From the NCBI GenBank assembly GCA_028753945.1, contig JAPNXP010000002.1, forward strand, positions 6,882,001-6,946,000: a stretch of DNA of 64,000 nt. Direction: 5' to 3'. The stretch's first letter is position 1. Every line of letters begins with the position of its first letter. Positions 44,228-54,130 of the stretch are shown one piece after another. Below the pieces are notes generated by a model. The model worked only from the letters and a program-made list of their open reading frames with translations. It was not told where the DNA came from and ran no database searches. The position numbers were made by a program, and so were the translations under genes. The stretch comes from Hexactinellida sp. DTS-2022 (lineage: Eukaryota; Porifera; Hexactinellida).

Positions 44228-46687
44228 ATGGCATCGGCCATTCCTAATTCAAGTAGTTCGGACTACTCTAATATCATGTGGGAGCACGGCGATGACTACA
44301 CCGACGTCGCACTTGATTCATCCTATTCTGATGACCACAGCCTTCTTAGCTCCCCTCTTATAACACCTATGTCGTCACAACCTTCCACCTCTGGGCTGAC
44401 ATCTCTCACCTTGTTATCACTTTCATCCCAGTCTCCAATCGATTCTCCTACTTCTTCAGGTCCTTCTACACCTCGGAAGCCGTTCGGTCGCCCCAGGAAG
44501 GGAATAAAATGGAGTGGTAATCAATTTGCCAAGAGATCTCCGAGTCTCAACATATCATTTGGAGAAAGAACACCTCGGTGTCGCACTCGCAAAGAGCCTG
44601 CACTCAAACGTCCCAGGCGTGGCTACAGCTCATTGTTTACGAAGCCGAGAACTGTGATGCCTAAGCTTGTGCAATTCAATACCTCGGAAGGTATTATCAC
44701 GAAATCCGCAAGACAACCTTCTGGTATGAGGATTCTTGATATTGGAATCTTTGCGGAAGCGCTTGGTAAACTTATGTGCCCTAACTGCTCAAGGTGTTTG
44801 TCACTTTTTGAGTCAGACTTTAGTCATGGATGGCAATCCACTTATACCATAAAGTGCACCAGCTGTCATGAGGTTTTGGCTGAATTTCCCTCTTCTAAAC
44901 CGATGGAGAAGCCAATGCACAAGATCTACGTCAATGTAACCGATCCTCTTAGATCTATGAATGAGGTAACAATGCGATCGGTTTTAGCTGTTCATTGTTC
45001 AGGATTTTCTTGGCGCGATCTCCACAAGTTTTCAACTATATTTGAGTTACCACCTCCTCTTTCTGAGATGCCTCCCAGATATCTCAATCTGATCGAGAGT
45101 TGTGTGGAGAATGCATGCCAGATAAGCATGAAAGAAGCTGAGGAAGAACTCCATATGAAAGTCGGTGCTGTCCCCTCACCTGTTCCAAACTGCATCAATG
45201 TTGCCGTAAGTTTTGATAGCTCATGGAAAACACGTGGCTTTTATTCCAACCTGGGTTTTGGATCGGCAATTTCCGCAACAACTAAGAAAGTCCTTGACTA
45301 CGCCCTCCTCAATCGTATATGCGAAAAATGCAATCGTTGGAATGAAAAGCGCAAGGAGTCCAGCCCAGAGAGCTATAAACTGTGGTACGAGACCCATAAG
45401 CCATTTTGTCACAAAACTTTCAGCGGGTCAAGCCAATCGATGGAACCCGAGGCTGCAAAGATAATTTGGGGTAGATCCGTTGAGAAGAACCTGCTTTGCT
45501 ACTCCACCTTCATCGGCGACGGAGATTCGAAATCATACCAGAAAGTTGTCAGCTTGGATCCCTATCCTTTGGTACCGATACACAAAGAAGAGTGTTTGGC
45601 GCATGTCTCTAAAAGGATAAAAAAGACTCTTTGTCGAATGAAGAAAAATACCAAATCGACAAAATACGTCCAGCACAAATTAGTAGAGCCAAGGGCGGAG
45701 TATGTTTCCTCAAATTTCTCCACTGTAATCCTTCAGCACAGGGGCAAAACACATGCACAAATGTGTACTGGCCTGAACATACTTCTATCCCATATTACTG
45801 GTGACCATTCCACGTGTCCTTCAGATACTTGGTGTCGGTGGAATCAAACTTCTGTCACAAAGCCCCCTCCTCCTCGATCTACAAATTTTACACCGCAAGA
45901 AATCCTGAAGGTGAAGGAAGTCTTCAATACGTTTGGCACTGAAGATTTCTGTAAACATCTAAGTCTGGGCATGACGCAGAATTCCAACGAATCACTGCAC
46001 AATACAATATGGAATTTCTGCCCTAAAGCAAAGTATATATCACCTCAAAGTGTGCGCATTAGTACTGCAATTGCAGTAGCCATTTGCAATGATTGCGAAC
46101 TTAGTCTTTTTGGGATACTATCAGACCTGAAGCTAAATCCAAGTTATAACTCCTCTAGGTCCCTCTGTAAACGTGAGTTGACAAAGGTCAGACATCTAGT
46201 AGCCACCAACAAGAAGAACATTGATCGGAGGACCAGGAGGCAACGAAATATGAGAGAGCGCCGAGAGAAAGACCTTCTCCGGAGTGAAGGAGGGAAGAGC
46301 TACAAATCTAGTTCTTTCGGTGCTGAGGTTCTCCCAAAACCGGCCAAAAAGTTACAAATCAGAGGTCGAAGCCGAGGAAGGGCAAGAGCCAACCTATCTA
46401 TAGCAAGAGGAAAAGGAGTCAAACGCCGCTTGATTCCAACTGATAGCTCCATGTCTTCCAGTGACACTGACATTTACACCGATAGCGAGGGCTCTGAGGG
46501 CGTGTGTGACATTTGTCAAACACGACAACCGCCACCACAAACCCACAGATCGATCATTGGCAAAGCGAAAGTGCTCTGGGTGTGCTGTGACGATTGTAAT
46601 CTGTGGTTCCATCTATGTTGTACAGAATTGGACCCAAATGTAGACGTTAGTGCAACCAAATTCAAATGTTATCATTGCAAGATTTAA
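44228..46687 (+). CDS. Mutator-like/Kolobok-like transposase with AT hook and PHD finger
   Basis: Intact 819-residue single-exon ORF starting MASAIPN. Layout: Ser-rich residues 1-80; AT hook GRPRKG at 87-92; zinc ribbon C184-C187 and C210-C213 (CPNC, CTSC); transposase core with CINVAVSFDSSWKTRGF (Asp330), KVLDY, SGSSQSMEPEAAKIIW, FIGDGDSKSY (Asp431), HKEECLAHVSKRIKKTL, ILQHRGKTHAQ, and TQNSNESLHNTIWNFCPK (Glu588). A basic stretch at 663-730 is followed by a PHD finger (C760, C763, C787, C790, H795, C798, C814, C817). The core matches the family Pfam names Mutator-like transposase; the flanking TTAA duplications instead point to Kolobok. Pseudogene relatives lie at 6355-8554 and 20205-21945. 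No stop or frameshift, so potentially active. Confidence 0.88.
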   Translation: MASAIPNSSSSDYSNIMWEHGDDYTDVALDSSYSDDHSLLSSPLITPMSSQPSTSGLTSLTLLSLSSQSPIDSPTSSGPSTPRKPFGRPRKGIKWSGNQFAKRSPSLNISFGERTPRCRTRKEPALKRPRRGYSSLFTKPRTVMPKLVQFNTSEGIITKSARQPSGMRILDIGIFAEALGKLMCPNCSRCLSLFESDFSHGWQSTYTIKCTSCHEVLAEFPSSKPMEKPMHKIYVNVTDPLRSMNEVTMRSVLAVHCSGFSWRDLHKFSTIFELPPPLSEMPPRYLNLIESCVENACQISMKEAEEELHMKVGAVPSPVPNCINVAVSFDSSWKTRGFYSNLGFGSAISATTKKVLDYALLNRICEKCNRWNEKRKESSPESYKLWYETHKPFCHKTFSGSSQSMEPEAAKIIWGRSVEKNLLCYSTFIGDGDSKSYQKVVSLDPYPLVPIHKEECLAHVSKRIKKTLCRMKKNTKSTKYVQHKLVEPRAEYVSSNFSTVILQHRGKTHAQMCTGLNILLSHITGDHSTCPSDTWCRWNQTSVTKPPPPRSTNFTPQEILKVKEVFNTFGTEDFCKHLSLGMTQNSNESLHNTIWNFCPKAKYISPQSVRISTAIAVAICNDCELSLFGILSDLKLNPSYNSSRSLCKRELTKVRHLVATNKKNIDRRTRRQRNMRERREKDLLRSEGGKSYKSSSFGAEVLPKPAKKLQIRGRSRGRARANLSIARGKGVKRRLIPTDSSMSSSDTDIYTDSEGSEGVCDICQTRQPPPQTHRSIIGKAKVLWVCCDDCNLWFHLCCTELDPNVDVSATKFKCYHCKI

Positions 46688-47368
46688 TTCTTTGCACAGT
46701 GATCTACCGCTTTAGGCATTTTTTTATTTTTTTTGGTGCCTGGTAGTTCACTTGATAATCCCTATGACGGAAGATTTACTGACCTTGATTATCACGCCTT
46801 TTGTTTGATAAGTTTGATTCCAAACATTCAAATTCAAGGTGGTGTATTAAGCTAATGGTAGCTTAACTGATGATTCCATACCGGGATGAAACACCACCAG
46901 ATTAGGAGTAAAAACTTCAAAAGCATGACATAACTTTAATCGTCATTATCTCAGAAGATAGATTTTCAGATTTCCGCGACTTTTAATTAGAAACCATCTA
47001 ACATTTCATCCTGAAACTTATAGGGAAACTACTATATACTATCAGAAATAAATGCATGCATTTTCTCATTCATCGAACCATTTATTCATATACCTAGGCA
47101 TGTGCAAGTGTAAGAATCTGTACAATTTGGCACCTTTTTGACAGTTTCTCACGTTGTGTACTGGATTTTGATAAAATAATAAACTCAGATATCCTAGAAT
47201 GCATGCATTTTTATTGCTTGGTTCATTGAATAACCAGACGAATCTTAGGAACTTTCTATGTTTTATTTTCAACAAAACAAGTCTAGATATGTGACGATAT
47301 TAGTGTTACGTCTATGGGAAGCCTTTCATCACTTTATTGAATCGCATTCTTAAAATATCTGCAAAATA
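46688..47368. other. 3' part of element A copy 3
   Basis: Non-coding. CCATACCGGGATGAAACACC near 46880 is shared with 40286 (CCATACCGAGATGAAACACC) in element A copy 2, so it is family sequence and not host DNA. Confidence 0.65.
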
Positions 47369-47628
47369 CCGTATTTATTCGAATAGTAGCCTCTATTCGA
47401 ATAATCGCCTACCTCCAATAATCGCCCCCCTAAAGTAGCAAATAAAAATTTATTACTGCTACCCGGAGTAAATATTTATATCTAATATAACTCACAATAC
47501 GATTATCAACCGATTATCATAATTAAATTGTAAAAAAATGTGATATTCTAGAAAATTGCCCAAAATATTTGGTCCAAAAATGGAGTAAAAAACAATAAAC
47601 GCCTAGGCTACTATTCGAGTAAATACGG
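47369..47628 (+). mobile_element. MITE family 1, copy 3
   Basis: Same termini and interior as 3354-3611; flanked by TA and TG. Inserted in the right part of the 43644-47756 element. Confidence 0.87.
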
Positions 47629-47756
47629 TGTTTGCAGTTCGTAATTGCATATCATTAAATTATCCATCAAGTCAGTTAGTTTTACTTTACACTTCACAAT
47701 AAGCAACATATAGTTACTTACTCATAGTAACCATGCATATTTCAGCCGAAGCATCC

Positions 47757-48085
47757 TTAACCACCCAACTCAATTTACTAACTGTCATGAAGGATGCAAG
47801 CTCATTTGATATGGTAATTACTGCGAGACCTCTCATCATTCTTGAGGTCGGTCATGTTAACAATGTCTCACTAATTTGTGAAACTGACATCGAAAATCAA
47901 ATCGACATTACACACGACCAAGATAAACTACATTACTCCTTACTCGGATATACTATACATAGTGGTCTTCATATCACAATGAGAACCAAACTGAAAGATG
48001 AATGGTATACATATGATGGCATAGAACGCCCGAAGGTTAAGCGAGTTGATTCTTGTCCCAATATGCCTTCATTAGGACAGATTAA
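47757..48085 (+). pseudogene. Transposon-type protein fragment between two TTAA elements
   Basis: An open frame running from the TTAA of element A to the TTAA of element L: RPLIILEVGHVNNVSLICET, DQDKLHYSLLGYTIHSGLHI, KDEWYTYDGIERPK. The Y-x-L-x-G-x-T ... G-x-H ... W-x-x-YDG pattern resembles the C-terminal half of ubiquitin-hydrolase-like domains carried by some transposon proteins; I am not certain. The apparent ATG at 47733 lies in the terminal repeat of element A and is not meaningful. Confidence 0.5.
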
Positions 48086-48803
48086 GGTTAAATTACCCCA
48101 CGTGAATGAAAGTTCTTGTATTAATCTGTAATTGTGAGAAATATATACCTATACGATACAAATCAATAAACCAAAAAGAAAATGTCCCTATCTATTATAC
48201 TTTTTATTTTTTGTCGGTTTCAAAATTTGGCTAATACAAATCTCCCATAGGGCGATTTCCAAAAGTGGTGGTCGATATTATGCGGTAATTTGGCAATGCA
48301 ATTATCAATGTTTGTCATCAGAATCAATATTTAAAGATTATAAGCGTACGGAGTAGGTAGACGGTTTACATTTTTGAATTATGACTTGGAATTTTTTTTA
48401 TCAAGCATTTTATCAAATTTCGCATGAAAAGATGACCTTTTTAATCATTTTTTGGTTTCAAAAGGTCGCAATATTTTTTATTTAGATCTTATCAAAATTC
48501 TAAACCACTCACCAACCGCCCATAACGATGATCTTTCTGATAGATCACACAGTACAGGTCTTTAGCAAATAATGATCTTGCAAACTACACACTTATCAGG
48601 TGGAGTCGAAAAAATCCCCCTATGGGACTTTTGTATTAGCATAATACTGCAAGCCCAATAATTTCGAATTTATAGAAGATAATTAGATTTCGTTTTCAGT
48701 TTCGATATAGCTATAATCTCTTCCATCATATATGTGAAATTCAAACTCCCACCTTCAAAACTAAATTCATGTGTTTTTTGGGTGAATCTGCCGTAATTTA
48801 ACC
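48086..48803 (+). mobile_element. TTAA element L, copy 1
   Basis: Ends GGTTAAATTACCCCACG and GCCGTAATTTAACC with TTAA on both sides (48082-48085, 48804-48807). 718 bp, nearly identical to 61364-62084. Non-coding. Confidence 0.9.
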
Positions 48804-48807
48804 TTAA

Positions 48808-49589
48808 TTGCATCGTTTATGTGTTATCCTATGGTACTACTCCTAATGAACAACTTTGATTTAATTATCGCATTGTAGTAACTCATTTATTAAAAATCAA
48901 TGCTAGAAATTAAGCTTTATAGTCGGCCGAAATAAAGCAGGTTCAGAGTAGACCCCTGCGCGGGGCGGGTTAAAAAACGCGGGTTTTGGAACCCGCGGAT
49001 TCTTGCAGGTGAAATAATCTGAATATTTTTGCGGGGCAGGGTGGGTGGGAGTACGAGATTCTTCTTGCGGGTCAGTGCGGGTTGGTGCAAGTGTTCTTGC
49101 TAGGTCTCTTTGAGGGGAAGTCCCCCCCCCCTATTGTAACAATGTACCCCTCTTCAGTGCCTAAACAAACTTAATGATCAATATTACCTCAAGATGCAGT
49201 AGTGTTGCGATCGAAAGAGTTTTATTGTACAATTATTCCGTAATCCCATATAATTAACTGAGAAATCGCTGTTCTAATATAGCCCAAAGCGGACTGTTCT
49301 TAACCTCAGTTATCCGGACTGTAGATTTACTAGATTATCCGAACTTGTCTGAGTAGTCCCAAAGAGTCTGGATAATCGAGGTCACACTGTATAAGTAACT
49401 TACCTGTGTAAATCACAATGAAGTATTGGTTACTCACTAAAAGATAATTTGTACAATAGCATTCTAATGCTATGTTTCTACATTCAAAATGTAATCTTTT
49501 GTTGTATGAAATATAGAGATAACCGATTAGAATATATATGAAAGTAGAGTGAGAAAAGAAATCAAAGAAGTGTACATAAATGTTATAGA
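48808..49589. other. Intergenic stretch with a pogo-like end
   Basis: 48950-49090 is GCGGG-rich. 49290-49389 ends GATAATCGAGGTCACACTG followed by TA, resembling the common terminus of pogo/Tigger MITEs; no left end was found. Confidence 0.45.
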
Positions 49590-49750
49590 AAGGGGGTCCA
49601 TTTCTGCAAGGGGGTCCATTTTTTCCAAGCAAAGTAAGATTTGTCAGAAATGGACCCCCCGGTCCAAATCTGCAGGGGGTCCATTTCTGACAAAACAGCC
49701 CCTCCCATAGACCGTAATACATCCTGTGGACCCCAGGTTGGAAACCACTG
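49590..49750. mobile_element. hAT-like terminal fragment
   Basis: Contains repeated GGGGGTCCATTTCTG and ends GACCCCAGGTTGGAAACCAC plus TG; the reversed terminus CAGTGGTTTCCAACCTGGGG is typical of hAT elements. Left terminus and 8-bp duplication not resolved. Confidence 0.6.
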
Positions 49751-50484
49751 CCCTTTTCGTTGAATAGTGGATACTAACATTTGGCTACAGACACTTCGTT
49801 TCATGGAACGTTCACTACACGCTTAATCTCATGCAACTCTCCTTAAAGGATTCGATCGGGGTATACTTAGGTAGCCTGTCCTAAATTGTCAGTGCATCTT
49901 CATCGGCGCTATTTATAATCTGCTTCATCAGATCTTTTTGGTCTCACCACGTATTCACTTTGCTGCTCTACTGGTTCATGCAGATTTGAACTGGTTAGTT
50001 TTACAATGGCTATCCCTTTACTTCTATAGGACTCTTTTCTTATCTGGTAGTGAGTTATGTCACTTATAATCCTGTGGATGTCGTAAGTAAAGCCACATTC
50101 TACCAACAACTCATTCTTTATTCGTCTTGTTGAGTCTGACAACCGAAGTGTTCGAGTAATAATTTGGGGCACAGTTAACAATGACAACATGCCTATAACA
50201 ATAATTCTTGCTCATGTAAATTCAATTGCATGAAATGTATTTCTTAGAGAAAAAATCAGCTGTTTTGAAATTGTGAAGATTCAATCTAGAAACTGGTTCA
50301 TGTATCATAAATGTTCAAAATGAATTTCATCCATTCTCTAAAACATGTTTCCTCGACACGTAGGTCCGTGACGTGTGGTTCGAAGCGAAGTGTCTGTAGC
50401 GAGATGTAGGAATGATTGATCCAGAGGAATGACATACTTTTATATCATTCTGTGTCTGTCGAATTTTTCGTGTCACAGGCAGAC
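49751..50484. other. Intergenic stretch with an uncharacterised open frame
   Basis: A 93-codon minus frame (50190-49909, MLSLLTVPQIITRTLRLSDS, ECGFTYDIHRIISDITHYQI) has protein-like composition. No splice context or homologue is recognised; it may be a decayed exon. Confidence 0.35.
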
Positions 50485-50925
50485 CTGGAGCTGATTACTA
50501 GTGAGTGATTATGATTACGATTACGATTACAGGAAATGTTGTAATCGATTACAATTGATTACAATTTCATTTTCCTTACGATGCAATTATGATAGTTCCG
50601 ATTTTGCCTCGGAGTTTCATGCGCACGAAAATAGGGGCCGTGTGCATGGGAGTAGCCGCCAAAAATTATTTGTTGGGGCCGAATAGATCTTTGGGGGTGC
50701 AATGAGATCAGCGAACCCTCAAACTATATCCTTTTTTTAAATTATTGTGGAAAATTTTGGGGGACCTGGTGCCATACCAGGGGCTGATTACTAGTGGGTG
50801 ATTACGAATACGATTACGATTACATCCTTCAAAAAGAGCTTGATTATGATTACGATTACGATAACAGGTTAAGTTGCAATTGATTATGATTGTAATCGTA
50901 ATCAGCCCCAACCTGACTCACAAGC
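50485..50925. mobile_element. GATTAC-repeat palindromic element
   Basis: Left CCTGGAGCTGATTACTAG and right GTAATCAGCCCCAACCTG are inverted partners. Interior has several ATTACGATTACGATTAC tracts on both strands and a second CAGGGGCTGATTACTAGTGG at 50779. No ORF. Confidence 0.6.
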
Positions 50926-51311
50926 CACAGAATGGATATACAAATTTGTTGATACAAAATTTACATACCATAGTGAAACTGAAATTAAAAATACAAAATA
51001 AGATGCAGAAATAAAATTGATTCTTTAAATAATTACAGATTAATTTCGAAATTTAGTGTTAATTCTTATATATTTTATACAATGAACATTTAGAGAAGGA
51101 GGTGCCCATTGTTAGGGACGAAATAAGAGGAATTCCAATTCCATATTTACCATAAATTTTGTACCTCAATAATGTTATTGAATTAAACAGAAAAAAAAAC
51201 ATACAGAAATTATTCGCATAGAAGTTCGAATAATCGCCCCTCCCCTCCCAAATTAGTAAAAATATTATTTATCATTACCGCTGCCCAGAGTGAACATTTT
51301 AATATAATATA

Positions 51312-51860
51312 CAGTCATTTCGCGTTATAACGAAGTGCTCGCACCGTAGTTTCATTTCGTTATAACCGGAGTTTGTTATAACCGGAGTTCGTTATAAGCG
51401 GAGTTAGATCTTAAAAGAGTTCATTACAAGTTGAATTTCGTTGTAGTCGGAGTTCATTACAAACAAATTTCGTTATAACCTCGGAATTCGTTATAACAGG
51501 AGTAAATCAATAGATTAGAGGCAATATGGGATTTAAATGACTTCGTTATAAGTGGAGTTTGGTTATATCCATTTCGTTGTAACCAGTGATGTTTTGGGGG
51601 GGCTCGGGGGGGAGCGCCTCCCACTTATTCCTTCCTATCAGTTATCTATTGAATTCATTATTGGGGGCTTTTTTCACCTATGTTTTCTAAGAAAATGCTA
51701 AATTTGAAAGGGAGCGCCCCCCAATCTTTTGCAAAACACCACTGGTTGTAACCAAAGTTTTAATAATGTAATAAAATAGAAGGATTTTCGGACCACTGAA
51801 TGACTTCGTTATAAGCAGGTACTTCGTTATATCCGACTTGGTTATAACGGGAGTTGACTG
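51312..51860. mobile_element. TA-flanked MITE (CGTTATAAC repeats) nested in MITE family 1
   Basis: Ends CAGTCATTTCGCGTTATAAC and GTTATAACGGGAGTTGACTG, each flanked by TA. Interior is a run of TTCGTTATAACCGGAGTT-like repeats and hosts a hAT-type insertion. Confidence 0.85.
51584..51744. mobile_element. 161-bp hAT-type MITE with 8-bp duplication
   Basis: Ends CAGTGATGTTTTG and GCAAAACACCACTG, flanked on each side by the perfect 8-bp direct repeat GTTGTAAC (51576-51583, 51745-51752). Eight-base duplication and CAGTG start are hallmarks of hAT. Confidence 0.88.
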
Positions 51861-52089
51861 TATTCTCGAAAAATTATTCTCGAATTCTCTAAAATAGCTA
51901 AAGAATTTGGTCCCAAATGGCGAACAAAACAATAATCGCTAGGTTACTATTCGAGTAAATACGGTATTGGTAGTGAATTGATAAATTAAAGTCTGAATCA
52001 ATTTCATAACTCATCCGAAATTTTTACTCTGAATTGAACTAAACCATCAATACTATAACTATTACAAGTTGAAACAATAGAATTTGATT

Positions 52090-52527
52090 CAACAGCGGCG
52101 CCAGGGCGCCGCCGCTGGGGGGTACCAGATGGGCAAACCTGAACCCAGGGGGGCACACCTTGTTCGAAAAAAAAGCAGGAATTAATAGTTGCCGTCGAGA
52201 CTCGAGAATCCACATATTTTCCCAGTAAAGTATAGAATACTTATCCCAATTTGCCCAAAACTCCAAGAATCGCAAGCCGTTCGCTTTCAAAACTGGTCTA
52301 ATAACAATGTTGCATTTAACAATTAGCATTGATTGGGCATTCATGTTTGAAGACTCTAATGAAACTTGTTGTTCATGTTCAAAATTGTTCATATTTCGCT
52401 AAAAATATCTGAGAATATGTGTTTTCCAAAGAATCTTTCCAAGGTGTGTCGCCCCTGGCGGGGGGGCACCATTTTCCCGTGGGGCGGGCACGTGCCCCCC
52501 CCTGGCCCCCCCCTGTCGCCGCCACTG
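52090..52527. mobile_element. hAT-type MITE in repeat M
   Basis: Termini CAACAGCGGCGCC and GCCGCCACTG align as CARYRGCGGC inverted repeats, flanked by the perfect 8-bp duplication ATTTGATT (52082-52089, 52528-52535). GC-rich ends with GGGGGGC tracts. The other repeat M copy (53590-53605) carries ATTAGATT without an insert. Confidence 0.85.
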
Positions 52528-52861
52528 ATTTGATTTAAAACTTTCAATTGACTGAAGTGTTAGTAAACAAAGGGAATTTAAACCTCCATTATGGCATGAA
52601 TTAAACCCATTATTAAAATTTGTATTCTCCCATCCGACGACGAATTTTATGGAAAATTAAAATTGAGGGTTTAGCATAATATCTTTTGAGTTATGGACCA
52701 AAAGTTCTTCTAAAGGTGTTAAAAATGTGTCCAAAATTTGTTAATCAAAAATCTTAACCCCGGGTGCAAATTAGACGGTCCCATCGCACCAAACATGTCA
52801 AGTTTCAGCTCATGAACTATAAAGCACTGGCCAGGGCATCATCTACGATAAAGAAAATGCA

Positions 52862-52992
52862 AAATTGAGCCTGTGCCGACGCATGTTCCTTTGGTGGCAC
52901 TATATCTTGATGGTGGTTTATTGATAGTGCCTCCAAAGGAACATGCTGTCGGCGGAGGCTGCAATTTGATTTTTTTCGACAATTCATCAAGC
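52862..52992. repeat. Long hairpin H1 in repeat M
   Basis: Arms GCCGACGCATGTTCCTTTGG and its complement CCAAAGGAACATGCTGTCGG pair over ~48 bp with a few bulges, around a ~20-base loop. A second version lies at 53940-54078. Transcribed, it would form a pre-miRNA-sized stem-loop; expression unknown. Confidence 0.75.
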
Positions 52993-53138
52993 CCAAGGTG
53001 TGAAGAAGAATTTGTTATTTGTTCCGAGTCACAAGGAACGGTAGATAAATTTGAAGTTTGATTCTATCATAAACCATAATGAGTTTATTGCCATTCATTC
53101 ATTCATTATGTATTGATAATAAATTATATTATTAGTTA

Positions 53139-53379
53139 CCGTATTTACTCGAATAGTAGCCTAGGCTATTATTGTTTTTTACTCCATTTTTCAACCAATA
53201 ATTTTGAGCAATTTTCTAGAATATCACATTTTATTACAATTTAATCATGATAATCGTATTGTGAGATATATTAGATGTAAATGTTTACTCCGGGTAGCAG
53301 TAATAAATTTTTATTTGCTACTTTAGGGGGGCGATTATTGGAGGTAGGCGATTATTCGAATAGATTCGAATAAATACGG
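53139..53379 (-). mobile_element. MITE family 1, copy 4 (inverted)
   Basis: Reverse complement of the family 1 interior, termini CCGTATTTACTCGAATAG and TCGAATAAATACGG, TA flanks. Confidence 0.87.
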
Positions 53380-53539
53380 TATTTATTTTAGAATTGTTAT
53401 CCACGGTGATTTGAGTTTAGTCAACAAATTCCTCATATTATTATATTTTATTTATTCCATTGTATTGTAATACTACAATTAAATAGAAGCCAGCTGGAAT
53501 TTATAAGTTGAATCAATTTAATTATCGCAAGTTGAAACA

Positions 53540-54130
53540 ATGGTGACAGATTTATCGAGTTAAATCAATATAATTATTACAAGTTGAAACAAAGGAATTA
53601 GATTTCACAATTTTATTGAAATTGAAGTGTTGAGTAAACAAAGGAATTTCAACTCCAGTTTATGGCAGAAAAAATAACAATTTTAACAAATTTTCTTCTC
53701 ACATCAGACTCAGAATTTTAAGATTAATCTAAATATGTAATAAAATTTTAGGGGTTTATTAAAACATTTTGAGTTATGGACCATAAATTTTTTGAAAGGT
53801 GTTAAAGATGTGTCAAAGATTTATAACAAAAATTCATAACTCCAGCTGCAAATTAGACGGTCCCTCCGCAACTACATGCCAAGTTTCAGCCCTCAATGTA
53901 TACAAGTGTGGCCAGGACACCTGCTCCGGAGAAATATAAATAATAATAAAAATCCAAAATTGCAGCCTGTGCCGAAGCATGTTCCTTTGGTGGCACAATA
54001 TTTTGGTTGTGGTATATTGATAGTGCCTTCATAGGAACATGCTGTCGGCACAGCTGCAATTTTGGATTTTCTTTCGCCATGTCATCATCACTATGAAGGT
54101 GTTAAATTATTTCAGAAAGGTGTTTCGAAA
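53540..54130 (+). repeat. Repeat M, copy 2
   Basis: Colinear with 52055-53100 without the hAT insert. Includes hairpin H2 at 53940-54078, stem ~52 bp (AAAATCCAAAATTGCAGCC on the 5' arm, GCTGCAATTTTGGATTTT on the 3' arm). Confidence 0.72.

Larger units (their letters stand above)
43644..47756 (+). mobile_element. 4.1-kb autonomous-type GGATGC/TTAA element A, copy 3
   Basis: Termini GGATGCTTCGGTCGG and CCGAAGCATCC (reversed GGATGCTTCGGCTGAAAT) with TTAA on both sides (43640-43643, 47757-47760). It contains one intact transposase ORF, a tRNA-like module near the left end and an inserted MITE family 1 copy at 47369-47628. The left ~280 bases share layout with elements at 15329 and 39672 (GAGTTTATG, then AGAATTATT). 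TTAA duplication and a PHD-bearing transposase suggest the Kolobok superfamily; the transposase core resembles what Pfam calls Mutator-like. Confidence 0.8.
51204..51964 (+). mobile_element. MITE family 1, diverged copy hosting nested insertions
   Basis: Left part (51204-51311: TTCGAATAATCGCCCC, GCCCAGAGTGAACATT) and right part (51861-51964: CAATAATCGCTAGGTTACTA, ATACGG) are the two halves of family 1, separated by the element at 51312-51860. TA flanks. Confidence 0.8.
52055..53100 (+). repeat. Repeat M, copy 1 (split by a hAT element)
   Basis: Shares TATTACAAGTTGAAACAA, then CTGAAGTGTTAGTAAACAAA, then GGACCAAAAG and the hairpin block with 53560-54080, and its first part with 54785-54900. 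Non-coding. Confidence 0.7.

Noticed and set aside
47733-47756. ATG start of the 132-codon frame (MHISAEAS)
   Set aside because: These codons lie in the right terminal repeat of element A; the coding fragment begins after the TTAA.
49330-49804. Minus-strand frames with GPPCRNGPP-type sequence
   Set aside because: They read through the GGGGGTCCATTTCTG repeats of a hAT-like fragment.
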